From: Pseudomonadales bacterium
GTDB lineage: Bacteria > Pseudomonadota > Gammaproteobacteria > Pseudomonadales > Azotimanducaceae
Assembly: GCA_016779565.1 (NCBI GenBank)
Contig: JADHNJ010000019.1
Span: 1-44,445, forward strand
Direction: 5' to 3'
Length of the DNA: 44,445 nucleotides
This document shows, in pieces, positions 17,387 through 25,939 of this stretch (the first letter of the stretch is position 1; each line of letters begins with the position of its first letter). The translations under genes were made by a program, and so were the position numbers. The notes under the pieces were generated by a model. The model made no database searches. It was given only the letters and a program-made list of their open reading frames with translations, and was not told the DNA's origin.

Positions 17387-18163
17387 ATGGATATTAAGGA
17401 TAGTGTTTGCGTGATTACAGGGGGCAGTGGGGGCATTGGTCAAGCGATGGCCGCCGCCTTTGTGAACGCTGGGGCAAGGGCTGTGGTACTGGCAGATGTC
17501 GATGCAGATGCGGTATCGCAGGCCGCTGCTGCGTTAAACTGCGAGGGCAGGGTATGTGATGTCACCGTGGAAGCCGACATCGAGGCGCTGGTGAGCTTCA
17601 CCGAATCCCAATATGGACAGATTGATCTATTTTGTTCAAATGCCGGCGCCGGAGGTTCTGGGGTGCTGGCCGATGCTGACAATGCTGTTTGGCAAAAACA
17701 GTGGGAATTACATGTGATGAGTCATGTGTACGCGGCCCGCGCTGTATTGCCAGGTATGCTTGCCAGAGGTAGCGGTTACCTTCTAAATACCGCATCTGCT
17801 GCCGGATTGCTGGCAGCGCTGGGTTCTGGTCCCTACTCCGTGACTAAGGCGGCGGCAGTAAAATTAGCGGAATTTATCGCGATTACCCATGGTGATGAAG
17901 GCATAGGCGTGTCGGTGCTTTGCCCTCAAGGTGTTAACACGGCGATGGCCCCCAAGCGATTGGGTGATGGGCAAACCGATGGCATTATCGAACCGGAGGC
18001 CTTGGCGGTCACTGTCCTTGAAGCCCTCAGAGAAGAGCGCTTCTATGTCTTACCCCATCCCGAAGTAGAGGAGTATGTTCGTCGAAAGGGCGATAACATC
18101 GACCGATGGTTACACGGTATGCGGAGACTTCGGCGACAGGCCGGGAGTGGGTTGACCGATTAG
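17387..18163 (+). CDS. Short-chain dehydrogenase/reductase
   Basis: This 258-residue classical SDR has the cofactor loop TGGSGGIGQA (about residues 12-21), an acidic end of strand beta2 (LADVDAD) suggesting NAD preference, SNAGAGGSG in place of the usual NNAG, and the catalytic serine, YSVTK tyrosine and lysine around residues 140-160. AGGGG precedes the ATG. The C-terminal region (EEYVRRKGDNIDRWLHGMRRLRRQ) is basic and typical of SDRs in catabolic clusters. Substrate unknown. Its stop overlaps by 4 bases the stop end of the converging SDR gene. Confidence 0.88.
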   Translation: MDIKDSVCVITGGSGGIGQAMAAAFVNAGARAVVLADVDADAVSQAAAALNCEGRVCDVTVEADIEALVSFTESQYGQIDLFCSNAGAGGSGVLADADNAVWQKQWELHVMSHVYAARAVLPGMLARGSGYLLNTASAAGLLAALGSGPYSVTKAAAVKLAEFIAITHGDEGIGVSVLCPQGVNTAMAPKRLGDGQTDGIIEPEALAVTVLEALREERFYVLPHPEVEEYVRRKGDNIDRWLHGMRRLRRQAGSGLTD

Positions 18164-19047
18164 ATGGGTAGGTCCTTTAGCGGTTTTTTATTTCGGAGCA
18201 GCGTTAATGGGACCATGAACAGTGGCATCAATTTGTCGTAGTGCATGGGGGTAACGCGTTGAGCCAAATCGAGTAGCTTGGCATCGAGTCCAACAAAAAT
18301 ACGGCGCCGGTTACTCTTGACGCCATCTAAAATGATTTTTGCTGCCCGACTGGGGTGCATGCCATGATGCCTAAACAAGTCAGCCATCTCCGTCTGACTG
18401 CCACTTAAGCCTAATGCACCTGCTTTCGCGTCGATGTCAGGATCGTTTTCAGAGAATCGCGAATTCGCAACAATGTTGGTGCCGATATGGCCAGGGTGTA
18501 CACAATGTACCGACAAGTTGGTGTCTTTAAACTCTCTAGCAAGTCCCTCAGTGAAGCCTCGCACGGCGAATTTGGTTGCGTGATAAACCGATTGCTTAGC
18601 GACGGCGATCATGCCGAAAATGGACGATGTGTTGACCAAGGCAGCCTCGGGTTGCTGTCGCAGATAGGGCAGGAAAGCCCGTGTCGCATTAACAACGCCG
18701 TGAAGGTTAATATCCATGACCCAGTCCCAGTCCTTCTCGGACATGGTTTCAAAATCTGCGCCAACGGTTACGCCAGCATTGTTAAAGAGTAGATCGACCT
18801 TGCCGTGCTTAGCGATGACTTGTTCCGGCAACGACTCTACCTGTGATTTATCGCCCATATCGATGGTGATGGCGGTAACGGCAACGTTATATCCTTGAAC
18901 TAAACGTTCGGTTTCCTTGAGGGTGTCAGAATTGACGTCACAAATCACAACATCGGCGCCGGCACGAGCGAGAAGTAGGGCTAAGTAACGTCCCATACCA
19001 GATCCCGCACCGGTAATGACGGCAACTTTTTGCGCAAAATCTTTCAT
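18160..19047 (-). CDS. Short-chain dehydrogenase/reductase
   Basis: This 295-residue classical SDR shows TGAGSGMGRYLA, the acidic CDVNSDT after strand two, NNAGVTVGADF, the serine-containing NTSSIFG, and the YHATKFAVRGFTEGL tyrosine-lysine pair. The C-terminal tail RVTPMHYDKLMPLF is seen in SDRs near flavin monooxygenases of the BVMO class, an inference from family context. The frame extends upstream to 19224, but the start at 19047 has GGTGGGG just before it and begins directly at the Rossmann strand; the upstream 59 codons show no family features. It converges on the preceding SDR with a 4-base overlap. Confidence 0.87.
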   Translation of the reverse strand: MKDFAQKVAVITGAGSGMGRYLALLLARAGADVVICDVNSDTLKETERLVQGYNVAVTAITIDMGDKSQVESLPEQVIAKHGKVDLLFNNAGVTVGADFETMSEKDWDWVMDINLHGVVNATRAFLPYLRQQPEAALVNTSSIFGMIAVAKQSVYHATKFAVRGFTEGLAREFKDTNLSVHCVHPGHIGTNIVANSRFSENDPDIDAKAGALGLSGSQTEMADLFRHHGMHPSRAAKIILDGVKSNRRRIFVGLDAKLLDLAQRVTPMHYDKLMPLFMVPLTLLRNKKPLKDLPI

Positions 19048-19325
19048 AACTACCCCACCAATTGAGTTCGCAGTAAAGCGCATCTGTTGGTGTGGAGCAA
19101 GGGCCTCCCAGTATGCAAGCCGCGAACTGCAAAAGGGTTTTGTGAAATGCGCAATACCATCAGCGGCATTCCGCAGTTGAATTGGCATTCTGGCTTGCTT
19201 GTTGGCTAGCGCCCGAGTATTCAAAAGCGTTGAGAATGCGTTGAATCCAAGGGGGATGGGCCCATCAGATTAACCTGGTCTTGTTGCGATCTTGTGTTAG
19301 CGTAATCGTTTTTGGGCGAAAACAC

Positions 19326-19724
19326 GTGACGTACATTTTCCACTTAGCAGAACAGGACCGATGGCGCCGAGCCACAAGCCGCAATGAGATCTATTTTCCG
19401 CCAACCTTTGACCAGGATGGTTTAACCCATGCGGCGCCGGACATGGCGGCTTTGGTTAAGGTAGCCAACCAATTTTATCGACAACAGCAAGGGCCCTGGC
19501 TGGTGTTGACGATGGAGATCGCGCATCTACAGCGTATGGGCGTCGATTTGAGGTTTGAGCCTGCTAGTCCAGTTGGACACCAGACGGAACACTTTGCTGG
19601 CAGCGCAACACTATTGTTTCCTCATATCTATGGCGGCCTGACCGCCCAAATGGTTTTGCGAGAGGATGCGTTGCCACAAAGTGCAGGGGGTTGGTTCAAA
19701 GCAATCGACGTGTTCGCTGAATAA
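19326..19724 (+). CDS. DUF952 family protein
   Basis: This 132-residue protein matches DUF952: YIFHLAEQDRWRRA at the start, then YFPPTFDQDGLTHAAPD (the family's S-x-x-x-E-G-F-I-H block), VANQFY, LVLTMEIAHL and the characteristic LFPHIYGGL. Family function is not known; the fold is small and probably binds a ligand through the conserved histidines. The frame opens with TTG at 19281, but GTG at 19326 sits directly before the conserved core, with GGGCGAAA upstream. It is divergent from the SDR at 19047. Start choice is uncertain; family assignment is fairly secure. Confidence 0.75.
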   Translation: MTYIFHLAEQDRWRRATSRNEIYFPPTFDQDGLTHAAPDMAALVKVANQFYRQQQGPWLVLTMEIAHLQRMGVDLRFEPASPVGHQTEHFAGSATLLFPHIYGGLTAQMVLREDALPQSAGGWFKAIDVFAE

Positions 19725-20179
19725 CGATTAGCTGAGGTTGCGAACCGAAGGGGTTTGGGTCAGCGGCATGAAGTGCCGGCAGCATCGCGTAAAAACAGCC
19801 GAATTTCCTTGCCCTTTGGTTGAGGCCTGTTTTTTCTTTTTGTCCGTTTGTCCGTTTGTCCGTTTGTCCGTTTGTCCGTTTGTCCCGGAGACCGTCAGGG
19901 TGCCAGTTCGGGTGCTTTTGAGTATGCGAAGATGAAACTCTTAAATCGAAGTTTCAAAGATGATGGCTGAGGTTCGGTGAGATCGTCCATATTTGTAGGG
20001 GCGAGACACGCTATGTTACCGGCTCAACCGACTGAAACCATCAGACAATCATGCGAAAGCTAGACTTTGTTAGACAGTTAGCATTATCTTGCTCCTTCAG
20101 CGGAGTCAAAACTGGTCAACGACACACCATACCGTTCGGATATAACGGGACTTCTGACGAAGCTTAAAAAGGGGGGGAA
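19725..20179. other. Gene-free stretch with octanucleotide repeat
   Basis: About 455 bases lie between the DUF952 gene and the methyltransferase. They contain the TTTGTCCG repeat (19839-19885), a small inverted repeat GAAACT-N10-AGTTTC near 19931, and a G-rich ribosome site for the methyltransferase. A 65-codon frame across the repeat has no family features. I see no RNA gene or terminator. Confidence 0.5.
19839..19885. repeat. 8-bp tandem repeat (TTTGTCCG), 5 perfect copies plus one near-complete
   Basis: TTTGTCCG is repeated exactly at 19839, 19847, 19855, 19863 and 19871, and a sixth unit at 19879 matches in seven of eight bases. Perfect octamer tracts are prone to slipped-strand copy change. 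It sits about 300 bases before the methyltransferase start. Confidence 0.95.
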
Positions 20180-21010
20180 ATGGCGTCCATACTCAATGAA
20201 GAACAGTTCAACTATTGGGACGGTGAAGCTGGTGCAATTTGGGTCGAGCATCAGCAACAGCTAGACCAGCTGTTAACCCCTTTTACCGATGATTCAATTG
20301 CCTCCCTAGGCTCCATCGAGGGGCGACGCGTCTTGGATTTAGGGTGTGGTTGTGGTGATAGCTCAATCAAGTTGGCGGCAGCAGGGGCGCAAGTGCTTGG
20401 TATTGATTTATCCCGGCCGATGTTAGCCCAGGCCAATCATCGGGTGCAAAATTCGGCTAATCCAACTTTTCTCCATGCCGATGGGGCGGTTTTTAATAGT
20501 GAACATGAGTTCGATGTTCTGTACTCTCGGTTTGGCTCGATGTTTTTCAAAGATCCGGTTGTTGCCTTCACCAATCTCAAAGAGGCGCTGTGCCGAGGTG
20601 GCGAAATCAGACTCGTTTGTTGGCAAGCGCCTAGCTTCAACCCTTGGATGTCGGTCGGTGGACGCGCTATTGCGTCTTTTGTACCAGAGATGGAGGCGCC
20701 ACGAGATCCTCGAGCACCAGGTCCGTTTGCCTTCAGCGATCCAGACTATGTGCGGTCTATTTTAGCGTCTAGCGGTTTCACGGATGTCTCGTTGACGCCT
20801 GTCACTCAATCACTGCGGGTCGCAGCTGACCTTGAGACTGCTGTGGCGTTTCAACTGGTCATCGGTCCGGCAGCGCGTGCTTTCAAAACCTTACCAAAAG
20901 ACTCAGTGAAGATGGCGACGCAAGCCCTAAAAGATGCATTGGCGCCCTTCGAAACATCCACAGGCGTTGTCATGGAAGGTGCCGTGTGGCTGGTTTCAGG
21001 AAAAACTTGA
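20180..21010 (+). CDS. Class I SAM-dependent methyltransferase
   Basis: This 276-residue Rossmann-like methyltransferase has motif I RVLDLGCGCGDSS (about residues 50-62), motif II GIDLSRPMLAQA and a motif IV-like FDVLYSRFGSMFFKDP. The FNYWDGEAGAIWVEHQQQLD start is typical of UbiE/Coq5-like methyltransferases of the type-11 domain family. The C-terminal half includes FAFSDPDYVRSILASSGF, also family-typical. The acceptor (small molecule) is unknown. A G-rich site (AGGGGGGG) precedes the ATG. The SDR at 21088 follows 77 bases later on the same strand, so they may be one transcript. Confidence 0.88.
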   Translation: MASILNEEQFNYWDGEAGAIWVEHQQQLDQLLTPFTDDSIASLGSIEGRRVLDLGCGCGDSSIKLAAAGAQVLGIDLSRPMLAQANHRVQNSANPTFLHADGAVFNSEHEFDVLYSRFGSMFFKDPVVAFTNLKEALCRGGEIRLVCWQAPSFNPWMSVGGRAIASFVPEMEAPRDPRAPGPFAFSDPDYVRSILASSGFTDVSLTPVTQSLRVAADLETAVAFQLVIGPAARAFKTLPKDSVKMATQALKDALAPFETSTGVVMEGAVWLVSGKT

Positions 21011-21087
21011 GCATCGTAAGTGCTAAATGAGCTAAAAGCGATGCTCGTAGAATTTTTCAAATAACGTTAGTGCATAGGAGACCGATA

Positions 21088-21852
21088 ATGGATTTAGAAC
21101 AAGCTGTTTGTATAGTCACCGGTTCATCGTCTGGCGTTGGTGCGGCAACTGTTCGGCAGTTATCGTCAAGAGGCGCCAAAGTAGTGGTGAACTATGCCCG
21201 GAGCTCAGCAGCGGCGGAGGCGGTCGCTGAGCAATGCCGAGCCCTGGGTGCGGAAGTCTTGGTTTGCCAAGCAGATGTTAGCCAAGATGTAGATTGTCGA
21301 AGACTGGTCTCAGAGACTCTGGCTCGATGGGGCCGTATCGATGTGTTGGTGAACAACGCCGGAACCACCAAATTTGTAGCGCATAGCGATTTGGAAGGCC
21401 TAGACCAAAATGATTTTCAGCATATTTATGGTGTCAATGTGGTGGGTGCATTTCAAATGGTGCGGGCGGCGACGGAGGCGCTGAAAAGCTCAGGGAATGC
21501 TGCGATTGTGAATGTGGCTTCCATCGCCGGGGTCAAAGGCGTTGGTTCGTCGATTGCCTATGCAGCCTCTAAAGGCGCGCTCATTACCATGACGAAATCC
21601 CTTGCTAGGGTGCTGGGCCCGGAGATACGGGTCAACGCTGTATGCCCTGGGTTTATTGAGGGCGAATGGTTGGCAGAAGGCATGGGGAAGGCAGTCTATG
21701 AGCAGTCTTTATCATTTCTTCGAGCCAATACCCCGCTTCAAACAACTTGTACTGCTGATACGGTCGCCGAGTCTATTCTGTCATTCATCGATAGTCATTC
21801 AGTCGTCACCGGCCAACATCTAGTGCTCGATGGCGGACACTTATTGCTTTAG
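21088..21852 (+). CDS. Short-chain dehydrogenase/reductase (FabG-like)
   Basis: This 254-residue SDR has TGSSSGVGAAT, an NYARSS motif after strand two (basic and serine residues suggest NADP preference), NNAGTTKFV, a catalytic serine in NVASIAG, YAASKGALITMTKSLA and the C-terminal GQHLVLDGGHLL typical of FabG-like enzymes. The frame opens at GTG 21070; the start at 21088 has AGGAG eight bases before it and was chosen. It follows the methyltransferase on the same strand. It ends 80 bases before the converging helicase gene. Substrate unknown. Confidence 0.88.
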   Translation: MDLEQAVCIVTGSSSGVGAATVRQLSSRGAKVVVNYARSSAAAEAVAEQCRALGAEVLVCQADVSQDVDCRRLVSETLARWGRIDVLVNNAGTTKFVAHSDLEGLDQNDFQHIYGVNVVGAFQMVRAATEALKSSGNAAIVNVASIAGVKGVGSSIAYAASKGALITMTKSLARVLGPEIRVNAVCPGFIEGEWLAEGMGKAVYEQSLSFLRANTPLQTTCTADTVAESILSFIDSHSVVTGQHLVLDGGHLLL

Positions 21853-21932
21853 TGTTGCGGGTTCACATCACTGTCTAGTTTGTTTCGTCGGGGGTCAGAA
21901 TCGATCGCGCTGAAAGACTCATCCGCCTTAAG

Positions 21933-23312
21933 TCAGCGATTGCCGCTAAGCCCGGGAGCCCTTGATCGGCCGTTGCCTTTTGGACCAAAGGTCCGGATTT
22001 TTTGAGGCTGCTTTCTAGAATTGACGTTACCATTGGCGTCGCTTTGCTTCGGCGAATGAGCCGAAGCGCCTCTGCTGCTGGTCGCGTGGCCGCCAGCGCG
22101 CCCAGCGACATCGTGACGACGAGGTCTTTTGACTTTCGGCGACGTGGGAATAGGCCCTGAAGCGGGCAATTGATGTTTGGGCTCAAAGCCTTCGATTTCT
22201 TCCCGCGGTAACGGTGCTCTAATCAATCGCTCGATATCTCTTAACTGCTTAATTTCATCCGCTGCAACCAAGGACACCGCAACGCCAGTGCTGCCTGCTC
22301 TAGCGGTTCGGCCAATGCGATGGACGTAGTCCTCGGGGACGCTGGGCAAATCAAAATTGACTACTCTAGGCAGTGCCTGGATGTCGATGCCTCGTGCGGC
22401 GATGTCAGTTGCCACCAGGATCGCAACGCGGCCTTCCTTAAATCCTGTTAGGGCTCGGGTGCGTGCGCCCTGGCTTTTATTGCCGTGGATAGCTTCTGCT
22501 TCGATACCCGCTTTTAAGAGGGTCTTCACGAGTTTATTGGCGCCGTGCTTAGTGCGGCTAAAGACAAGAACTTGATGCCAACTGTCAGATCGAATTAAGT
22601 GAATGAGCAATTCAGCTTTGGATTGCTTGTCTACAGGATGGATAGTTTGCTCGATATTTTGTGCCGTGGTGTTTCTGGGCGCTACATCAATTTCCTTGGG
22701 CTGATAAAGCATGGTTTTAGCCAGTGCTCGAATTGGATCTGAAAATGTGGCTGAAAACATTAAGTTATGGCGTTTTCTAGGTAGCTTGGCTTGGATACGC
22801 TTAACATCGGGGACAAACCCCATATCCAGCATGCGATCTGCTTCATCAAGAACAAAGGTCGAGACTTGATCCAGTTTGACGGCATTCTGATTAACGAGGT
22901 CGAGTAACCGACCTGGTGTGGCCACGAGAATATCAACGCCACCGCGTAAACGTTTCATTTGTGGGTTGATATTAACGCCACCAAAAACCACCGCCGAAGT
23001 TATGCTTAGAAACTTACTGTAGGTGACGATATTTTCAAAAATCTGGGCAGCGAGCTCTCGAGTCGGTGTAATGATAAGGGCTTGCGTACGATTGGCCGGT
23101 GTTTTTTGATTTTGTGCTTCCAGACGCTGGAGAATAGGCAAAACAAAAGCCGCGGTTTTACCAGTACCAGTTTGAGCTGAGGCCATGAGATCTTGGCCTT
23201 TTAGAACCGTCGGAATGGCGGCTGCCTGAATCGCTGTCGGATGCGCATAACTTTTTTCAGCAAGTGCCTTGACTAGTGGCTCAATCAAGCCGAGATCCGA
23301 AAAATGAATCAT
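21933..23312 (-). CDS. rhlE: DEAD-box ATP-dependent RNA helicase, RhlE-like
   Basis: This 459-residue cytoplasmic RNA helicase shows every core motif in order: F-to-Q motif ([17 protein letters not shown]), [25 protein letters not shown], the VFSRTKHGA region, [16 protein letters not shown] and HRIGRTAR. The C-terminal tail after residue about 380 is basic, glycine- and serine-rich (ending [13 protein letters not shown]), as in RhlE proteins that act in ribosome assembly or mRNA decay. The frame runs up to 23474, but ATG 23312 has AAAGGA close upstream and starts exactly at the helicase core. RhlE is favoured over SrmB/DbpA because there is no extra RNA-binding domain; this remains a family-level inference. 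Confidence 0.9.
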   Translation of the reverse strand: MIHFSDLGLIEPLVKALAEKSYAHPTAIQAAAIPTVLKGQDLMASAQTGTGKTAAFVLPILQRLEAQNQKTPANRTQALIITPTRELAAQIFENIVTYSKFLSITSAVVFGGVNINPQMKRLRGGVDILVATPGRLLDLVNQNAVKLDQVSTFVLDEADRMLDMGFVPDVKRIQAKLPRKRHNLMFSATFSDPIRALAKTMLYQPKEIDVAPRNTTAQNIEQTIHPVDKQSKAELLIHLIRSDSWHQVLVFSRTKHGANKLVKTLLKAGIEAEAIHGNKSQGARTRALTGFKEGRVAILVATDIAARGIDIQALPRVVNFDLPSVPEDYVHRIGRTARAGSTGVAVSLVAADEIKQLRDIERLIRAPLPREEIEGFEPKHQLPASGPIPTSPKVKRPRRHDVAGRAGGHATSSRGASAHSPKQSDANGNVNSRKQPQKIRTFGPKGNGRSRAPGLSGNR

Positions 23313-23726
23313 ATAAATCCTTTCAATCAGAGAAGAAGTGTCGCAACTATGGGTACCCACAAAGGCAGCTGACCAGAGCGGTAGGGATGCCGTGAAGGCA
23401 CTGAATAGAAGGTTTAGCGACTTCTCCAATTCAGCGGAACGCACCTTACGGGCTACTTCCTTGAAAAGCAACAACTCTGATCTGATTGAAGGAGTATCGT
23501 GATCCGACCACTGCCATCCGGTCGCTTTGGGGCCTTCACCGAGCTTGCCTGCCGAGATCTGATCGACGCATCAGTACCCGGTGTGTTTAATCTGAGGATA
23601 AGTCGCCGCGCTTGACTCGAGTCTCGGGCATACGGCGTCGGCCTGAGCTGGGTTCGCATGAGCAACGGGAAAGTTAATTGCGCGCCCGTAGATTGGGCTG
23701 TTAAATCCTTTGACTTTGTGTCTTGG
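23313..23726. other. Gene-free stretch upstream of the helicase
   Basis: About 414 bases separate the helicase start from the next gene upstream on the same strand. Long leaders are common before DEAD-box helicase genes, but I see no cold-shock-like box, hairpin with T-run or coding signal here. Open frames in it have no family features. Confidence 0.4.
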
Positions 23727-24068
23727 CTATACGGTTTCGTCGATTAAACTGCCAACCATTTTGTTGGTTGCCTTAGCAACCTCGACGCTGGCCTCTAGTG
23801 AGCGTGAGATCTGCATGCGTTCTATAACCATATCTTCGATAGGCCGCGCTCGCTGCTCTGCAAGACTGCCTCGTGCATCATAGGTCGCAGTAATTTCTCG
23901 GTCTGGCCTATCGTAGGCCCTGGCCGGATCGTCAAAGACTTCTTTACCATACTGCACGGCGGTGGGAAGTTCTTGGGTCGTAGAAAGACTGGCGAATTCT
24001 TGAGCAACGCGTCCTAGCCGCTGCGCTGCGACCGGTACGGCACTCGAGGATGAGGCATTAATGTCCAT
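23727..24068 (-). CDS. Small hypothetical protein with flagellar-rod-like C-terminus
   Basis: This 113-residue protein has a serine-rich start (MDINASSSSAVPVAAQRLG), an acidic, arginine-rich middle and a C-terminal heptad-like helix EDMVIERMQISRSLEASVEVAKATNKMVGSLID. That helix resembles the C-terminal coiled coil of flagellar rod and hook proteins (FlgB/C/E/F/G type, with a pattern like MxxxRxxEANxxVxxTxxxMxG). No flagellar gene is nearby, and the N-terminal rod motif is absent. It may be a solitary rod-like protein or an unrelated helical protein; low confidence in function, moderate that it is coding. Confidence 0.5.
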   Translation of the reverse strand: MDINASSSSAVPVAAQRLGRVAQEFASLSTTQELPTAVQYGKEVFDDPARAYDRPDREITATYDARGSLAEQRARPIEDMVIERMQISRSLEASVEVAKATNKMVGSLIDETV

Positions 24069-24214
24069 GAGCAGTAGTATAAGGTTTTGTAGCGCTTGAG
24101 CAACAGGTGAACAAGACGAGCAAGGTGGTTGTATGAATCAATCGTCATTGAGGATCAGTTTTTCGTTTAGAATGCTGGGGAGGGCAAATACCCTAGGATT
24201 ACCGGTTACTTTTA

Positions 24215-25939
24215 ATGCAATGTGTGCTCAGAAATAAAGCTGATGATGGTTGGGAGTTATACGAGCAACCAGAAGCCGTGCTTGTGGCCAACTCCCCAAG
24301 CGAAGTCGCGATGGTGCTCGCAAGCGCAGAGCGGGCAGCGTTAAATAAGCAGGTCGTGGGTTACGTTGCCTATGAAGCGGCAAGCGCGTTTGACCCTGCG
24401 CTTGTGACGCATGTTGGTGACGGACCGTTGGCGGTATTTGGGATCTTCAACGAGGCGGCACCCTTTTTGCCGTCAGATTTCAAGCCGACAACCCTGTTGT
24501 TGGAATCGAGTCGGCAATACGCGGACTATCAAGCGCAATTGGCGAGCATTAAGCAACTCTTAGCTGCAGGCGACAGCTATCAGGTTAACCTCACGCACCA
24601 GCTCACAGGCCTTTTTGAAGGCGACCCATTGGGGCTTTTTTTTACGCTTTACGACGTGCAACCGACACCCTTTGCGGCGTTTTGCTTGTACCAGCAGAAA
24701 GCGATCGTCTCGGTGTCACCAGAACTATTTTTTCGGCTCGAGGATGGGAAGATCTTAACCGAGCCTATGAAAGGTACCGCTGCCCGATATGACGATCCCA
24801 ATGCTGATCTTGAGAGTAAAGCTATGCTCTCAGCGTCTATAAAAGATCGAGCCGAAAATCTTATGATCGTAGACATGATTCGCAACGATCTGGGTAGAAT
24901 TTGTGAACCAGGCAGTATCGAGGTCTTCGATCTTTTTGGCATAAAATCGTTACCAACGGTGTGGCAGCAAACGTCTAAAGTCAGAGCCAGTACCCGAGCT
25001 GGATTTGCTCAGATCATGCAAGCGTTGTTTCCTTGCGCCTCGATTACAGGCGCTCCCAAGCCGCGCACCATGGCTATCATCAAGTCGTTAGAGACCGATC
25101 CACGCGGCGTCTATACTGGCGCGATCGGCATCCTAAGATCGCCCGACAGCATGCAATTTAGCGTCGCTATAAGAACCTTGTCTTTGGACACCGCATCCAA
25201 GACGGCGCGTTACGGCGTAGGTGGAGGTATTGTGTGGGACTCTGACGAGCGCTTCGAGTGGCAAGAAACCGTGCACAAATCAGCGGTTTTAAATGAGTTA
25301 ACTGCTGCGCTTATCGAAACAATGCGTTACCAACCGGAAGAGGGGGTTCAGCTTTGGCGGTTACATCTAGATCGACTGACGCGTTCTGCAAAGGCTTTGG
25401 GGTATCGTCTGAACGAGGATGCGGCTTGCGAAATCGTGCAGAGCTTCTCCTCGGATGCCGCCTGCAAATTGCGGCTCTTACTGACGCGACAGGGTGCTTT
25501 GTCTCTGGAGCAAGGCCCATTGCCTGATGTCTTGGTGCCGGTACGACTTGGGCTTGCGCAAAGACCTATTGGCTTTGATGATCTCCGACTGCGTCATAAG
25601 ACGACGGCTCGGGGCATTTACCAAACGCTACGAGGTGACCGAGATGATATCGATGATGTGATCTTGTGGAACCCAGAGGGATTGCTGACCGAATCTTCGA
25701 TTTACAATGTCTACCTCGAAAACAACGGCCAATTGAAAACGCCTAGGTTGAAAGGGAACGGCTTAGCAGGCGTGTATCGCCAGCATCTACTGGATACTGG
25801 GCGAGCATCCGTAGCAGATCTAACCCTGGAAGATCTATGTCATGCAGAGCGGGTTTGGGTCTCTAATGCGGTTCGCGGGTTGCTCGCCGCTAAGGTTATA
25901 GATGATCCTAGCCGAATTGATCTGTCGAAAGGCCCGTAG
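24215..25939 (+). CDS. pabB: Bifunctional aminodeoxychorismate synthase component I / aminodeoxychorismate lyase fusion
   Basis: This 574-residue protein joins a PabB domain (about residues 1-340) to a class-IV PLP lyase-like PabC domain (about 345-574), so one chain could make p-aminobenzoate for folate once a PabA glutaminase supplies ammonia. PabB markers are EPMKGTAAR with K186 (anthranilate synthase has alanine at that position), AENLMIVDMIRNDLGR, SITGAPKPRT and YGVGGGIVWDS. PabC markers are LRLRHKTTARGIYQ, WNPEGLLTESSIYNVYLE, RLKGNGLAGVYRQHLL and WVSNAVRGLLA. No strong ribosome site precedes the ATG. The 3' end overlaps the converging SDR gene by 32 bases. Confidence 0.9.
   Translation: MQCVLRNKADDGWELYEQPEAVLVANSPSEVAMVLASAERAALNKQVVGYVAYEAASAFDPALVTHVGDGPLAVFGIFNEAAPFLPSDFKPTTLLLESSRQYADYQAQLASIKQLLAAGDSYQVNLTHQLTGLFEGDPLGLFFTLYDVQPTPFAAFCLYQQKAIVSVSPELFFRLEDGKILTEPMKGTAARYDDPNADLESKAMLSASIKDRAENLMIVDMIRNDLGRICEPGSIEVFDLFGIKSLPTVWQQTSKVRASTRAGFAQIMQALFPCASITGAPKPRTMAIIKSLETDPRGVYTGAIGILRSPDSMQFSVAIRTLSLDTASKTARYGVGGGIVWDSDERFEWQETVHKSAVLNELTAALIETMRYQPEEGVQLWRLHLDRLTRSAKALGYRLNEDAACEIVQSFSSDAACKLRLLLTRQGALSLEQGPLPDVLVPVRLGLAQRPIGFDDLRLRHKTTARGIYQTLRGDRDDIDDVILWNPEGLLTESSIYNVYLENNGQLKTPRLKGNGLAGVYRQHLLDTGRASVADLTLEDLCHAERVWVSNAVRGLLAAKVIDDPSRIDLSKGP

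Noticed and set aside
19738-19935. A 65-codon frame spanning the octanucleotide repeat (SVCPFVRLSVCPFV)
   Set aside because: The periodic residues come from the repeat; no ribosome site, no domain.
23453-23665. A minus-strand frame upstream of the helicase
   Set aside because: No recognisable motifs and no supporting start signal.
24215-25939. Anthranilate synthase component I (TrpE)
   Set aside because: The EPMKGT motif has the lysine of aminodeoxychorismate synthase rather than alanine, and a PabC-like domain is fused.
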